A DNA stretch of 64,000 nt, from contig CM074185.1 of NCBI GenBank assembly GCA_037179385.1, positions 7,249,371 to 7,313,370 of the forward strand, given 5' to 3'. The notes under the pieces were generated by a model. The model was not told the DNA's origin and made no database searches. It was given only the letters and a program-made list of their open reading frames with translations. The stretch is from Holothuria scabra. Lineage: Eukaryota; Echinodermata; Holothuroidea; Aspidochirotida; Holothuriidae. This document shows positions 31,901 to 43,840 of the stretch, one piece after another. Position 1 is the first letter of the stretch. Each line of letters begins with the position of its first letter. Made by a program: the position numbers and the translations under genes.

Positions 31901-34900
31901 TACTATCCAATCAAATTACCATACTACTCAACGCGATGAATTTAACTTCCTAAAATAGTCATCTGCTTTTGTCGACTTATTAGAAAAAAATTACAGTTTA
32001 GAAGAAGCAGGTAGCACTTGATTGAAAAATCTCTTACTGAAATGTATTTCGTTCCTCGTTGCATTTGCAATGGCTTTCGGCCATGGCGTATGATATATCT
32101 AACTTAAAAATATTACTGATGTTTGGAAATACGACCAAGTATTAGCTCCTGCATGGACCAAAGAATTGTTCCCATGTTTTATTTAAAGTCAATACCGCAT
32201 GACATAAAGTTTGCTGTCTGCTAATTCTGATCTATTCGCTTCCACCTTTCCAACAGCCAAAACAGTCTACGGAAGTTGAATCCAACAGGAAGTTAAAGTA
32301 ATGTTAAGCCACAAATGACAATACCCAAAAGACCAATCACAACTCTACATGTATTATGATATGTCACGTGATCATATCCCGCGTTGGTATGCAGGGTCAG
32401 CTGCGAAGTAACCAGTCGAGAATGCACAACGTCCTAAGGTGGATCAGCCATGGGATAAAATGGAAGTTATGCTTTTTTGTGAGAGAGAAAAATAATTGTT
32501 ACATTTTTACGATGTATAACTGTTCAATGCACTTACCAAACTGGAACACAACTCGGAATTTCTATCAGTTTTTTTTAAACAAGTTTGCATACACTAAACC
32601 TTGGCCTTAAGTGTGTTTTCTTCATGCGGAAAAGCGTGAGACCGCGCGGGAGGTATTTGCTACACGGATCTGTGAGCATCGAAGCATTCAAGATTAGCAC
32701 ACCAAATTAAATGTATTGTTACCAGACTATGGTATTTTCGAAGGTAAGTGAGCTATTAAGCTTCTTGCAGTTAAGTCATAGTAAAGAAAAACAGTTATGG
32801 AGACAGTCCGAAGCCCACAGTCACCAGGCCTCGGTTTGTAAAGGGGAATGGAATGGAAACTTAGCCGTTTCGCGTTTTTACCTTGACATACATACCGGTA
32901 CTTCGCTATACACTTAATTGTCATACGTTGTTTGGCTGAAGGCCCCTAGTATAAGAACAACAGAAAATAAGTTCAACTGCCTATTAATTTCCAATTAAAA
33001 TCACATTCCCATACGTGACAATGCCAGTAGTCTTCTCTATTACATTTCGCTCTGGGCAATCCAGATTAACAACAAATTGAAATCATACAATATCTAATAC
33101 ACAAACATCAATGAGATACTTCAAATAAGTCACATGTCCTGGACATCCAAATGATCTATCCCAGAATTCAGATGGATATCTTTAATTGCTTACAAATACA
33201 CACAAACACACCCATGCACAACACACGTGCATTTTATGAGTGCATACTATATGAACACATACTATAGCTAAACAACACAGGGTTGTCTGATCCACGACCG
33301 TTTCAGAACTTGTCCTCGAGATATTTCATGTTTAATTCCACAAAGCTACGTTTTTTCTGAAATTTTTCATTGTGGGACCTTTCGTTACAGACAGCCGTTG
33401 TGAGGGGAGGGGGATTGGGTACTAAAATGTCATACAGGAATAAGTCAGGGCAACATATGATTAATTCTGCCCTTTTTGAAATTGTCACTGGGATGTTTTC
33501 TTGTAATATACTGGAATATCAACTTCTACCGTAGGATATCATATTTATAATATTTACAAGGGGGAAATTCTTCAACTTGATCCCTGTATGACATGGAGGT
33601 AAATATCACATTATATTACTTTAAAGAGATGAATGAGAAGTGAATGCTGTACCGTGTTTATTAAAAATAAAAATGGCTTTAGAAGATTTCCAATTTTACT
33701 TTCAGGAATAAATTTATCAAATATTTATTTCATTTTTAAGATACCTTATTTTTTAAAAGTCCAAGCGAAAACTTATAATCCAATCATTCTAATCAGTTTT
33801 GTAACATAAAAGTTCCACTCAAACGAATAAAATAACAAAATATAACCAGGTATTCTTAAGTATAAAGTACGTAGATCATCCCATAGGGTCTAAGTGAAAT
33901 TAAGAATGCATCTATATCATGTTTGACTTGTTTATTCTTAGACACAGTACACTATATTAAATCGTTACTTAAAGTGACAACTTTTAGACTTGTAAAAATT
34001 ATCGACAACTTTGGCATGACATTTTGTCTTCCATTATTTATAGTAAGCATTATGGTCAAATTCTTCATGGATAAAGCTCGTTTTGTATAAAAAAAATATT
34101 TGCCTATTTGACTGACAATATTCAGCCATTTGAGGTCATAAATAACACAAACGCTACTTTAAAAATAATGCATAAATTTAATATAAATATCAAAGGAAAA
34201 ACAAACAAACAAAAAAGAAGAAATAAAAAAATGAAAAAATCGCAGTGCTAAACATTACCAGATTACACTGCTTATACTTTACAATTTCTGCTTGGCCATT
34301 ACCACGCTAAAAACCTTGAGTACTACAGAATGCTTCCTTTAAACGTTTCTGATCTACATATAACTTAGGACATGACAAGTTCAAGCAACAAATATTTACA
34401 TTTCTACATTGAATGGAATGAAATCAAGTCAATCAAAGAAGCATTTTAAATTACCGAGCAAAGTAATATATGTTATTGAACTAAGAAAATGATAACACCG
34501 TCAAACTGTATTGCAAATCCCTCTGCTCGATGGAAGGGACCATTCCTTTCTTCCCCTTGGCACAAGCAACTACTAATGCTGCAAAGAGCATCGAAGAAAT
34601 AACGCATGCTTTTTCACCACTTCTGTTGAACTATTGTGTTGTCTAAGGCAATGCTTACATTTATAAACACAACCCGCCCAATATTTTAATTTTATTTAAC
34701 ATAAAATACAAATAACGATTTTAAAAATATGTCATCATTTTCTTGTTACTTGAGTATTCAAACGTTGACGCATCATCTCCAAGCACAAATTATACATTTC
34801 TTCCGTCTAAATAAGTATAGAAATTTTAATGCAGCCTTGGAAGTAAAATTTAATTTTTCTCGTTGACATTTCGCGGATTACATACATATCATGTTGTATC

Positions 34901-34932
34901 GAAGTATAAAGGGTAAATTTTAAAGCATGTGG

Positions 34933-35166
34933 AGTTAGTTAGATGACATTGTACGGCTCAGTTTTAACCAATTGGTGTAAGTCGGGGTGACCAAGGTCTT
35001 TTTCAGTTGTGGTTCACTTGCTTGTTTTCCCTACTCTATTGCTTATGCTGAGCAATAAGTGCAATTGCAGCAGGTTTTTTTTTTACAGTCTTTGGTATGA
35101 TCCGACCAGGGTTGATATTCCAGACCTTCCGGCTGAAAGTCGGATGCTCTAACCACTTTATCGTGC
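34933..35166 (-). mobile_element. SINE copy, near full length
   Basis: On the minus strand the head reads GTGGTTAGAGCATCCGACTT and is followed by GGATCATACCAAAGACTGT, GCAATAGAGTAGGGAAAACA and the 3' end ACTGAGCCGTACAATGTCATC then TAACTAA. The body and tail match the copy at 2663. The head differs in the anticodon region, with CGACTTTCAGCCGG instead of CGCCTGTCACGCGG. Confidence 0.75.
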
Positions 35167-38023
35167 ATGTATGTGAAACACAGCAAAGTTAGTTTCGTAC
35201 ACGTAACTTCATTAGTAAGATTTTGTCCTCTGGAGATTGAACCATACTTGAAATATTTTACGAATTTTTATTGCTCCTAGTAATATTTGAAGGTAATTAT
35301 TATTAATCGAGAAATACAAGCTGATATACAGCTACCGTAGGTTTGAACCTGTTATTAATAATTCACGAATGACAACTAATTCGAGTAAAAATGGTAATGT
35401 GATAATCAAATCAAACCATATCTGAATATACGTACCTTCACCTACTAAGCATGTCAATTAGGTGTTAATACTAACATACCATTGGCATTCAGTGGATAAC
35501 GCGTCGTTTAATTACCTCAAATGCCTTTCAAGAGTACCTTTAGATAATTGTCGTTGTAGATAACAACATCCCATTAATAATTTGATTAGCATCGTTCATC
35601 TAACTATCTTGAGATAACACCTCATGTTCTAATTTCAAGACTAAGTAAAAGTTACCTGTAATGCCAATCGGTTGCACTGTTGACAAGCATTTTCTGGAAA
35701 ATCAAATACAAATGTTCTTCACTATACTCAGAAACTAGGATAGCTGAAATCATTTTAGCAATAGTTCACAATATTCTCACATTTTTTCGAAGAACCACTA
35801 AGTTTGTATCACCAACGACTTTTCCCAATGTAATTGGTCGTCTTGAATATAACATCATGCAAAACTAGACAGCTAGTCATACCTCATGATTGTGCTATCA
35901 ACCCAAACAGGCTATAAACTGACCTTACACTCGAATGAATATGCATGTACAGATGTAAACAAATGATTATTACAAAGTTATAACATTAAGCTCTATTGCA
36001 GTTTTTCAAGAACATTTCCCTTAGATGTGGGTTTAAGGACACAAAGTGACATGTTATGAATGATGAATATTCATTACATGAGGCTGCTCTGATTTGGCGA
36101 CAGAAATTTACGTCCAATATTCCATTCCCGCCTTGGAGTTCTTTGTGTACAAAGCCTCCGTTACTCGATATTATTTGTACATCCTTGTATTTAAAAACAG
36201 CAATCATATGTTTCTTGATACTCTTTGTAAAAAGGCTAGTTCTTAATTTTGTGAACGTTGTGGGATATATCCATCCTTTTTGAAGATTTTGGACGAAACT
36301 TAGTGGATATTTCTCTCAAATTTTGTTTTCTGGAGGGACAGGAAAGATTTTTCGAGCCAAACGTGTTGTGCTACATTAATACAGTGACCTGCCAGGTAAG
36401 ATGTTTTGCTTATTATGTAGGTAACGCTCTACGTGTCTCAACTTGAATGATAGTAAAAGTAACTGAAATGAAAATTGATCTAAACTTTATCCATTTGTGT
36501 ATAAAATTGTCCCTATCTATCTTTTAAAAAATAAAAATACCAAGTTCATGGATTAGATATGACTCTTTCTTTAAACCATTTATTTGTTGATGTGTCTGGC
36601 ATGTTCTTGACACACAAAGTAGCAGTTGGAAAAACAAAACAAATACCTTGTTTGAAATTAAACCTTTTCCTCATTTTTTTTTAAAATGTAACTACAGCTG
36701 GAGGAAGACATCTGTCCTGTAAACCTTCGCATTCTTTGTAATTCCTTAGCATGAATTGAATTGAAAACATCAAAGCCGTTTTAGCCCCTTTTATTCATTG
36801 ACATTCGATGTCCATTACAAGATCATTCAGTTCCAGAAAAGTAAGCCAAATAAATTTGTTTACCTTTATTGAAACACTCACAATTTTTTCTCGCTCACTT
36901 ATTGGGTCTTAACTTCTCAAATCACCTTAATCTAGACAGGCTTATTCCAGCATGTCTTATCAAAGAGAGCTATTTTATATAGGAAGGTCTATGCAAATTA
37001 ACGATGCTAAGTTAAAGAAACAGACCCGGATAATACAAAATCCTATTTTTGATGCTATAAACAAAACTCTACATACAACTCATCAGTGCTAATCCCAATA
37101 CGCTTGTAAGTAACAAGTGTTCAAATTCAAAACATGGCGGTGTTGTTAATAGATTGAGGTACGTGCTACACAATATACAAGCTTCCTAAGTTTAACGTTC
37201 TTATCCTGCACTGTTAATGGTAAATCAAGGTCAATAGCCACGTTATCGCTAAAAATAAAAACTTCTAATAATTCCACTTACACGACTGGATTAGGTAATT
37301 AATGTTGTGACTATTATGGTATTTAAAGACAACTTCATTGTCTTTCCATATAAGCAGTTTTTCAATTTAGTATCTCGTTAAATAGCAATACTTTAATTCC
37401 CCAATGGTTCTTATATGTAGTTGAAGGAACCTTTAATAGTCTGTCAATCCCTTTAACAAACCACCCTTACACAATTTCGAATATGAATATTCGGCTTTTG
37501 TCAATTCTGTTGTCCCCTGAAAACCATCCGTCAATTACATTCGACTTAAAAACACCCTATGGAAATATACTAATCGTGAGATCGTACATTTACTTTCAAT
37601 TAAATACACTTAACTCTTCCTCCATTGATTTTATTTAGTATTATTAAGATACACACTGCACTTGCAGTAGCATCTCGTACTTTTACAAGTGGTTTTTCCT
37701 CAACTCAACTCTCTGATGGCAAATACGAGAGCGAATAATGTCAAATTTGGATAAACATCGTTATTCCATCTCCACACGTATTTCCAGTCTAAATTTTAAG
37801 TTTGTAATGCACAATTTTCAAAGTTACATTGACATATATGGCACAATTAAAGGCTCCCAAAATTTGCAGCAAGAATTCTACAGCCAATTATATTGCACTG
37901 ACTTGTCGGTATCATAAAGTCTCTTCACAATTCTGATTCCCCAATATGTTTCATTATGGTAACCGTGTTGTCTGCTAGAAACTTGATTTAGTCTGAATCC
38001 CTTATCATTAGATTGATTTAAGT
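35167..38023. other. unclassified AT-rich DNA
   Basis: No gene or element is recognised. A CCAG|GTAAGA sequence at about 36391-36400 resembles a 5' splice site after an open frame, but nothing else supports an exon there. Confidence 0.5.
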
Positions 38024-38098
38024 TAGTTATTTCAATGGAGTTTCACGGCTCAGTTTCTTACCAATTGGTTTGAACCAGACCGCTCCGACCTTTTTGAT
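38024..38098 (-). mobile_element. SINE 3' fragment
   Basis: AGTTAGTTATTTCAATGGAG and CACGGCTCAGTTTCTTACCA match the reverse complement of the SINE 3' end. It is 5'-truncated. Confidence 0.6.
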
Positions 38099-41000
38099 TT
38101 GAACTTAATATCTAGTTTACGTGTTTTGAAACGTTCTTGATATATTTTATCTCCTAACCTAGTTGCACACAGTTGTAGTTGTTGGCGTATGGTGCGTTTT
38201 TAATAGGCTACAGCTGTACAAGTTGCACATTTAATGTAGCCTACGTGCCTTAAAACCAAGTTATAAAGTAAGTCTGCATACTAATTCTCAGTTGTATAAC
38301 ATATCCCATATGTAGTATCGTTATAGGCTATATAAAGAACACACTGTTCGGCTTCAAAAAGTTTACAGCAAGAATTCTACAGAAATTGAAGTGCATGGTC
38401 TTGTCAGTATCACAAAATCGTTTTGCCTTTTCGAGTGAAATTATAATTTGATCTCACTGGAGGTACAGTTTTTAAGTCCAAAGTACTTATCACCTTCAAA
38501 TCTGTCAAGGTGGTTTAGTCATAGTTCTAGTTCAATAGGAGTTGCAAAGTTGTTGTGATGTTAGTTCATGATAGAACTTACATAAAGGTGGTAAATTGTT
38601 CACGCAATTTGAATACAATAAAATTATTCATAAATGCATAATTTGAAGAAGCTCCTGTGTTATAATGTACACCTATTTCTTGTCACTTTGATAAGATGTC
38701 CACAAAAGAAGTTGCCAAAAATCTCAATTCTAATAACGGTCAATTTTGTGGAATAATTTTGGTATATTTAATTATTGTTTACTTTGAGGATCACCCGCTC
38801 TGAATTAGATTTATTTCAACTAAGAAAGAATTAGATATATATTTAAATAACTTGATGTGCTAATTCACTTAACCTAGCAGTTCACTGCTGGAGCCGTACC
38901 GTATGCCATGTGTGCATTGGTAGGCTATAATTGCTATCTTAAAAGACAGTCATGGTATGTCTACATGTCAATCCACAGTCGTGTAATATGCCATTTGTAA
39001 GAATGAAAATCTTTTTTCAGTAAAGACCATTTTCATTACGGTGACTCAGATTCCCTGACTTTGGAAGGTAAGTTAAAAACTAGAACCCTCAAATCTTGTA
39101 AATGCCTTACATCACACTAATGTAACAGCATATGTAAAGACATTCTACTTACCAATGAGTTATGTAGCAGGCTACTATACACGGTGTATCATACAATACG
39201 CAATGAACCAATACTATTTTATGTGCACGAGCCGGAAATAACTACGGTAAACGTGTTTAACGGATCTTCAAAATACCTTTCCTTTTAGCGAAAGTAAAGA
39301 GTAATGTAACACTATGCAGGCAAATATATAGGCAAAAGAAAACTCAGTTGCTGTTAATCCTATTTATAAATCCCACGTTGATCATGGTCGTTGGAACCCA
39401 AAAGTTTTTTTCTTCAATTTGGAAACATGCTTCATGAACAACTGTGCGTTTGTAGTTGCCTAGTGTTGCCTTTTTCAAATCATTTATGTACCGTACGTTC
39501 CACAGGCTTTTGAATTTCCCTCCTATCAATTATGCAGGTATGCGCACACGTAGATTGCTCGTAGGTGTGTGCTGTGTCTCTTTCTACTGCTTTATAAAGC
39601 TAGATATTAGTAACCTTAGGAAAATTATTAATTTAACAACAGCACCCTCATCTTTTAGAGGCTAAACGCTTAACCATAGCATAAACATAGCGTTGTGTTG
39701 AAACCGTCATTTTTTTTTTTTAGAAATGAGATAACCTACGATCAACTTAAAAAATTTTTGATGCAATTTACCGACCATGTTCGTCAGGTCGGTGCTACCG
39801 AGAATGTTGATATTTGAAATGGAAGTCCTTGAAACTATTGCAGTTTGTTCTACCATTTTGCAACATATATACCAGTATACCACTTCAAATTGTGAAGGTT
39901 TCTTGAGTATCGTTGTAAGCAAGTGCAAATATAATGATGTGGAGTGCCTGTGAAAAGATTTTTATTTTTTTCGCAGAGCTACGTCTTTACAAATTATCTC
40001 TTAAACACTGCTCATATGATTAAGAATCTGGTGAGTGATAATTATAGGTTAAGGAAATAAGTGAAGCTTCAGTACTGTTTTTCGTAGGAATAGGTAAGGA
40101 AAACAGCATATAACATACACCATATTTAGTGGCTGCTTTTTTCTTCGCCAAGAATGAGTTCATTGTGAATCATGATACAAGTATAAAATATAAGTACCTC
40201 TTTTGAGGTCAATTGTTTAGAGATGATAATGTGAGCTGGGGTTGGTTTGTATTTTAATTGCTATTTTTATGAAATATTCACTCTGCATATGATTACATCT
40301 CTACCTCAACACCGTAGCAATATGGATAGCCAAAAAAGAGAAGATCCTAGCAGCAGAGGGGGCACTAGAATTTGATGTATACCTAACAGTAAAACGGAAG
40401 GGAATTCGGTTCAGCAGCCTTTGATTATGTGAAATGAATCAACTAAAGATTATAATACATAAATCATTTTAAATACATGCCAGAGAAGGTTTCGTTCTTC
40501 AGTGTATGTGTGTGTGTGTGTGTGTGGGGGGGGGGGTGTCGTCATGTCTGATGATATACAGAGGTTCTATATAAGTAATTAACGATATTTAATAGTCCCG
40601 GTAGAAACTTATGTTCCTTGAGTGAAATGTCATTGAAATCTTATGTAGAACTACTGGACAGCAATGTTTGTCGTCAGCCAGACTTTTCCATTTGAAGTAC
40701 ACACAATCTTGCCCACGGTGTTCAATAACTAGACACGAATCCTCGTCCAGAAATTAAAGTACCACCAAATGCATCAACCAAACTTTTTTTTTAAATTTGA
40801 GTTATGACAATTATTCCCTTATCTGCCGCATTTACTGTGGGATTAATTTAAGGCGACGTATACTTATTGCTTGACAATAAGTATAACTTTTTGAAATGTG
40901 TCAGTACAGAAAATGAGACATTGAATGATGGTAAATGACAAGTGATGAATGTTTTCTCATCTAAAGAATGAACAAAACAAACCTCATTGTTGTTTATCAA

Positions 41001-41889
41001 ATATCAAGAGCGGATGGTGGCCTTTACGCTATTCTCCATGTTTAAAAGGGTATCGCCTGCCTCAGGTACTGCACAGCTGCGCAGATCGTAGAAACAGCTA
41101 GTGATCGGAACCTGAGGTTACTGTTAACACACTTACTTCCATATGCCCCCCCCCCCCCCCGCAACCAAGCTGAAAACTCAATCTGAACCGTTTTGACAAT
41201 TCAACCTCGGTTTTGGCAGTTCATCCTTTGAAATAACTAGATAAAAAATGTGTTTTTAGGTTGGAATGTGAGATACAACTGAATAAGTAATGCTTGAATT
41301 GTTTTGTTTTGGCTTTGTAATGTACTCATACCTTTAAAATGGAAGTTGGTTGGTACTTGTAATTTTTTCATTGCGCGAGATACTAAAAGTTACTCTTATA
41401 ATTTACTATACCAATTATTTACACTAATTTTCAACCTTCCTATTAGACTTGCCCCAAGTCCTCACGTATTCCTTCAATCCACCTTTCATATTATTTCTGT
41501 TCCTATTCTTCACCGTGATACCATCCTATAGTGCTGCTATTCAACTGTTCAGATTACTTCTCGCTGTCCGTTGCTGCAGCTTCAACGAGCTTGTACTGTA
41601 ACACCTGTTTACAACGGTATTCGAAGACTGTACACAACACGAGCCTGCTGAGCCGCCAGTTCAAACTTACGGCTTGCCGTGAGAGACTTGTATCTTTTGC
41701 AACTGTTTACGTCATCATCTTTAACTTCTTTATTGTTTTATTCATCTAAGGATTTAGATGAATATATTTCAAGATAGTTTACCGTATGATCAAATCGGAT
41801 TCCACATTTTGCGACTTAAACTGGATATTCATTAAGATCATCGTGTGATGAACGGTTGTCGTTCTGTCTGTTTACATATAGAAAGCTTT
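38099..41889. other. unclassified AT-rich DNA
   Basis: No gene is recognised. A TG-repeat/poly(G) composite lies at 40504-40536 and a 15-base poly(C) run at 41146-41160. Confidence 0.5.
40504..40536. repeat. (TG)n microsatellite with poly(G)
   Basis: A TG-dinucleotide run passes into eleven G residues (40526-40536). Confidence 0.9.
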
Positions 41890-41891
41890 GC

Positions 41892-42074
41892 ATTGGTTAC
41901 AGAGATTAGTGATTAAAAACCGGACCACCCAAAATGCTACGTCACCAGTTGCAAAAGCTACCAGTCTCTCGAGCTAGCTAGATCTCCGCTTGTTAATATG
42001 TGCACAACGTATAAAACAGGAATCTGTCGGGCCCAATCGTTACAATGATTCAGTGTAGAAACTTTCGAAGCGGT
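41892..42074 (+). promoter_or_regulatory. possible TATA promoter and short 5' exon
   Basis: In order: ATTGG (inverted CCAAT, 41892-41896), TACGTCAC (CRE-like, 41938-41945), TATAAAA (42010-42016), a possible start near 42041, and GCG|GTAAGTG with a good 5' splice-site match (intron GT at 42073-42074). The order and spacing fit an RNA polymerase II promoter with a tiny non-coding first exon. No downstream exon is recognised, and each motif is short. Confidence 0.15.
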
Positions 42075-43344
42075 AAGTGTACGAACTTGATAGCGGCATT
42101 ACCGGTCGAGATGTGTCAGTCGATGTGGTTTGGTTAGCACTGTGTGTATTCGCCTTATAACGAATCGAAGTGGAAAGAGAAGAGTGTGAGAGGTGGTTTG
42201 TTTGTAGAGGTGCATTGGGAGAGGTCAAAGGGGTGACACGTAGAGAAGGAATAGTGACAGAGGAGAATCCTTACAGCTGAGAGGAAACATCTCCATAGAC
42301 TTGGAGCAAGTCTACCTTCCAACCTACCTTCCGTTCATTTATACTACACATCGACTTGTACAGTTTATAATTATCTGTAGCTCCAAAGTTACATAAGTTA
42401 CCGAAAGGTGCCGACAAGGATATTTATGTTTCAATACTGAGTTAATTGATTGGTATGATTTATTAATGTTGTTATTGTATATGTTGTTTCCTTTTTAATG
42501 AAACGAATCTTTAGACAAATATTTTAAAACATAAACACAAAACTGCTTGACACCATGTATGGACAATTTACAGCATTTAAACAGAAGGACAATGCTGCGA
42601 TCCCTCCCAATGATGAGTATGTTTTAGGAGTTAAGATATTATACATGAAATAAATAGGACCCCATAAATGGAAACTTTAGCACCTAATTCATTCAACATT
42701 GATTTGCGTGTGGTAGTCCCTCTATCAGTAACCTTTACAAAACTGATCACATTTTGACTTCATATAAAAAGCTAAGAGGTATGGATAATTAGTTGATTCA
42801 GGGACGTGATACAATGGTATCCGTATCGACACAACAAAAAGGAGGTTACAGAAATAGGTATATATATTAATGTCACACATAAGTGAAGAATTACCGAATG
42901 CAACTACAGTTTGTGAATTCAAGTAATGTAACTCTTGTATTTGATATTGTATGAATATAAAGGAAAATATTTAACGTTTGATACCCTTTCCGTTTTACTG
43001 TCCACCGTGTAAAACCTCCACAATGAAACTATAAAAAACTGTTAAAGATGTCCGGAGGAGGAAGGGGTGCAAAATTCATCAGTACGAATTTGTTTTTCCT
43101 GATTGATACTTTTCATTTTCTGCAAAGAAAAGTGAAGAGGTGGTCTATTTTGACAGCACCTTGTAATGTGCATGTCCTGTTTGGCTTAACATGTGAATAA
43201 AAATAGCGTGAGTAGAAAATTTTTATGCAAGAAAAGAATTGAGTTTAAGTTTGACCTTGGCAGTTCATGATGCAGCAAAACAACAACAAAATAGACACTA
43301 ATACTCGATTTCCCCACGTTACATAAAAGTGACGACGAATCCAT
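42075..43344. other. unclassified AT-rich DNA
   Basis: No gene or element is recognised. Confidence 0.5.
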
Positions 43345-43764
43345 TTGGCAATGCTACGTCTGCAGTTTAATCCTAGGGAAGACAAACAACTATTTAAATT
43401 TGTCCATTCAACATATATTTCCATCACTTCTGAACTGTTTCAACTTCAATGGCTTCCCGTAAAACAAGTTATTGACTTTAAGATGTTTTTGCTTGTGTAC
43501 AAAGCTCCCCATAACCATACTCCTGGAGAAATAACCAACATGCTTCAATTAAACATTCGACAGCGACGCCTCCGTTCCTCATGCTCCTCTTCACTTCGTC
43601 TTTTCAAGTCTCATACCCGCTGTGTTCTATTTGCTGATAGATCATTTTTAGTGTACGCTCCTAAAATATGGAACAAACTCCCTGAATATACAAAGGACAG
43701 CAGTTATGAAATTTTCAAGTCCCTCCTCAAGACCCACTTGTTTCATGAGGCTAATTGGCAGTAA
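43345..43764 (+). pseudogene. CR1/L2-like ORF2 C-terminal fragment
   Basis: The recognisable part starts at about codon 20: SITSELFQLQWLPVKQVIDF, then KMFLLVYKAPHNHTPGEI, RQRRLRSS, RSFLVYAPKIWNKLPEYTKD and FKSLLKTHLFHEANWQ then stop. This order (LxWLPV…I.FK…L.YKA…RLRS…R.F..YAP..WN.LP…FKxxLKTHLF) is the characteristic tail after the reverse transcriptase in CR1/L2/Rex1 LINEs. The first ~15 codons may be flanking sequence. The frame is uninterrupted but lacks the endonuclease and RT, so no activity is expected. Confidence 0.85.
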
Positions 43765-43840
43765 TATTTGTGTTAAGCGCCTTAAAGCATATTTATGATT
43801 TTGACGCTCTACAAATTTGATTGATTGATTGATTGATATT
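43345..43840 (+). mobile_element. CR1/L2-like LINE 3' end
   Basis: A 5'-truncated LINE consisting of the C-terminal coding end (to 43764), a short 3' UTR (AGCGCCTTAAAGC … CGCTCTACAAATTTG) and a terminal (ATTG)n microsatellite (about 43818-43839). Ending in a short tandem repeat instead of poly(A) is typical of CR1/L2/Rex1-type elements. This separates it from the poly(A)-tailed LINEs at 21-23 kb. No TSD is evident, as is usual for such groups. Confidence 0.8.

Larger units (their letters stand above)
25436..34932. other. long unclassified AT-rich region
   Basis: No gene or classified element is recognised over about 9.5 kb. It includes a TG-repeat plus poly(G) tract (28914-28955), a poly(C) run (30245-30254) and a candidate minus-strand exon (26527-26788). 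A patch with GACCAATCAC and GTCACGTGATCA at about 32335-32375 could be regulatory but is unsupported. Confidence 0.45.

Noticed and set aside
36258..36446. Exon ending at CCAG|GTAAGA
   Set aside because: Only one splice-site match; no acceptor and no recognisable protein.
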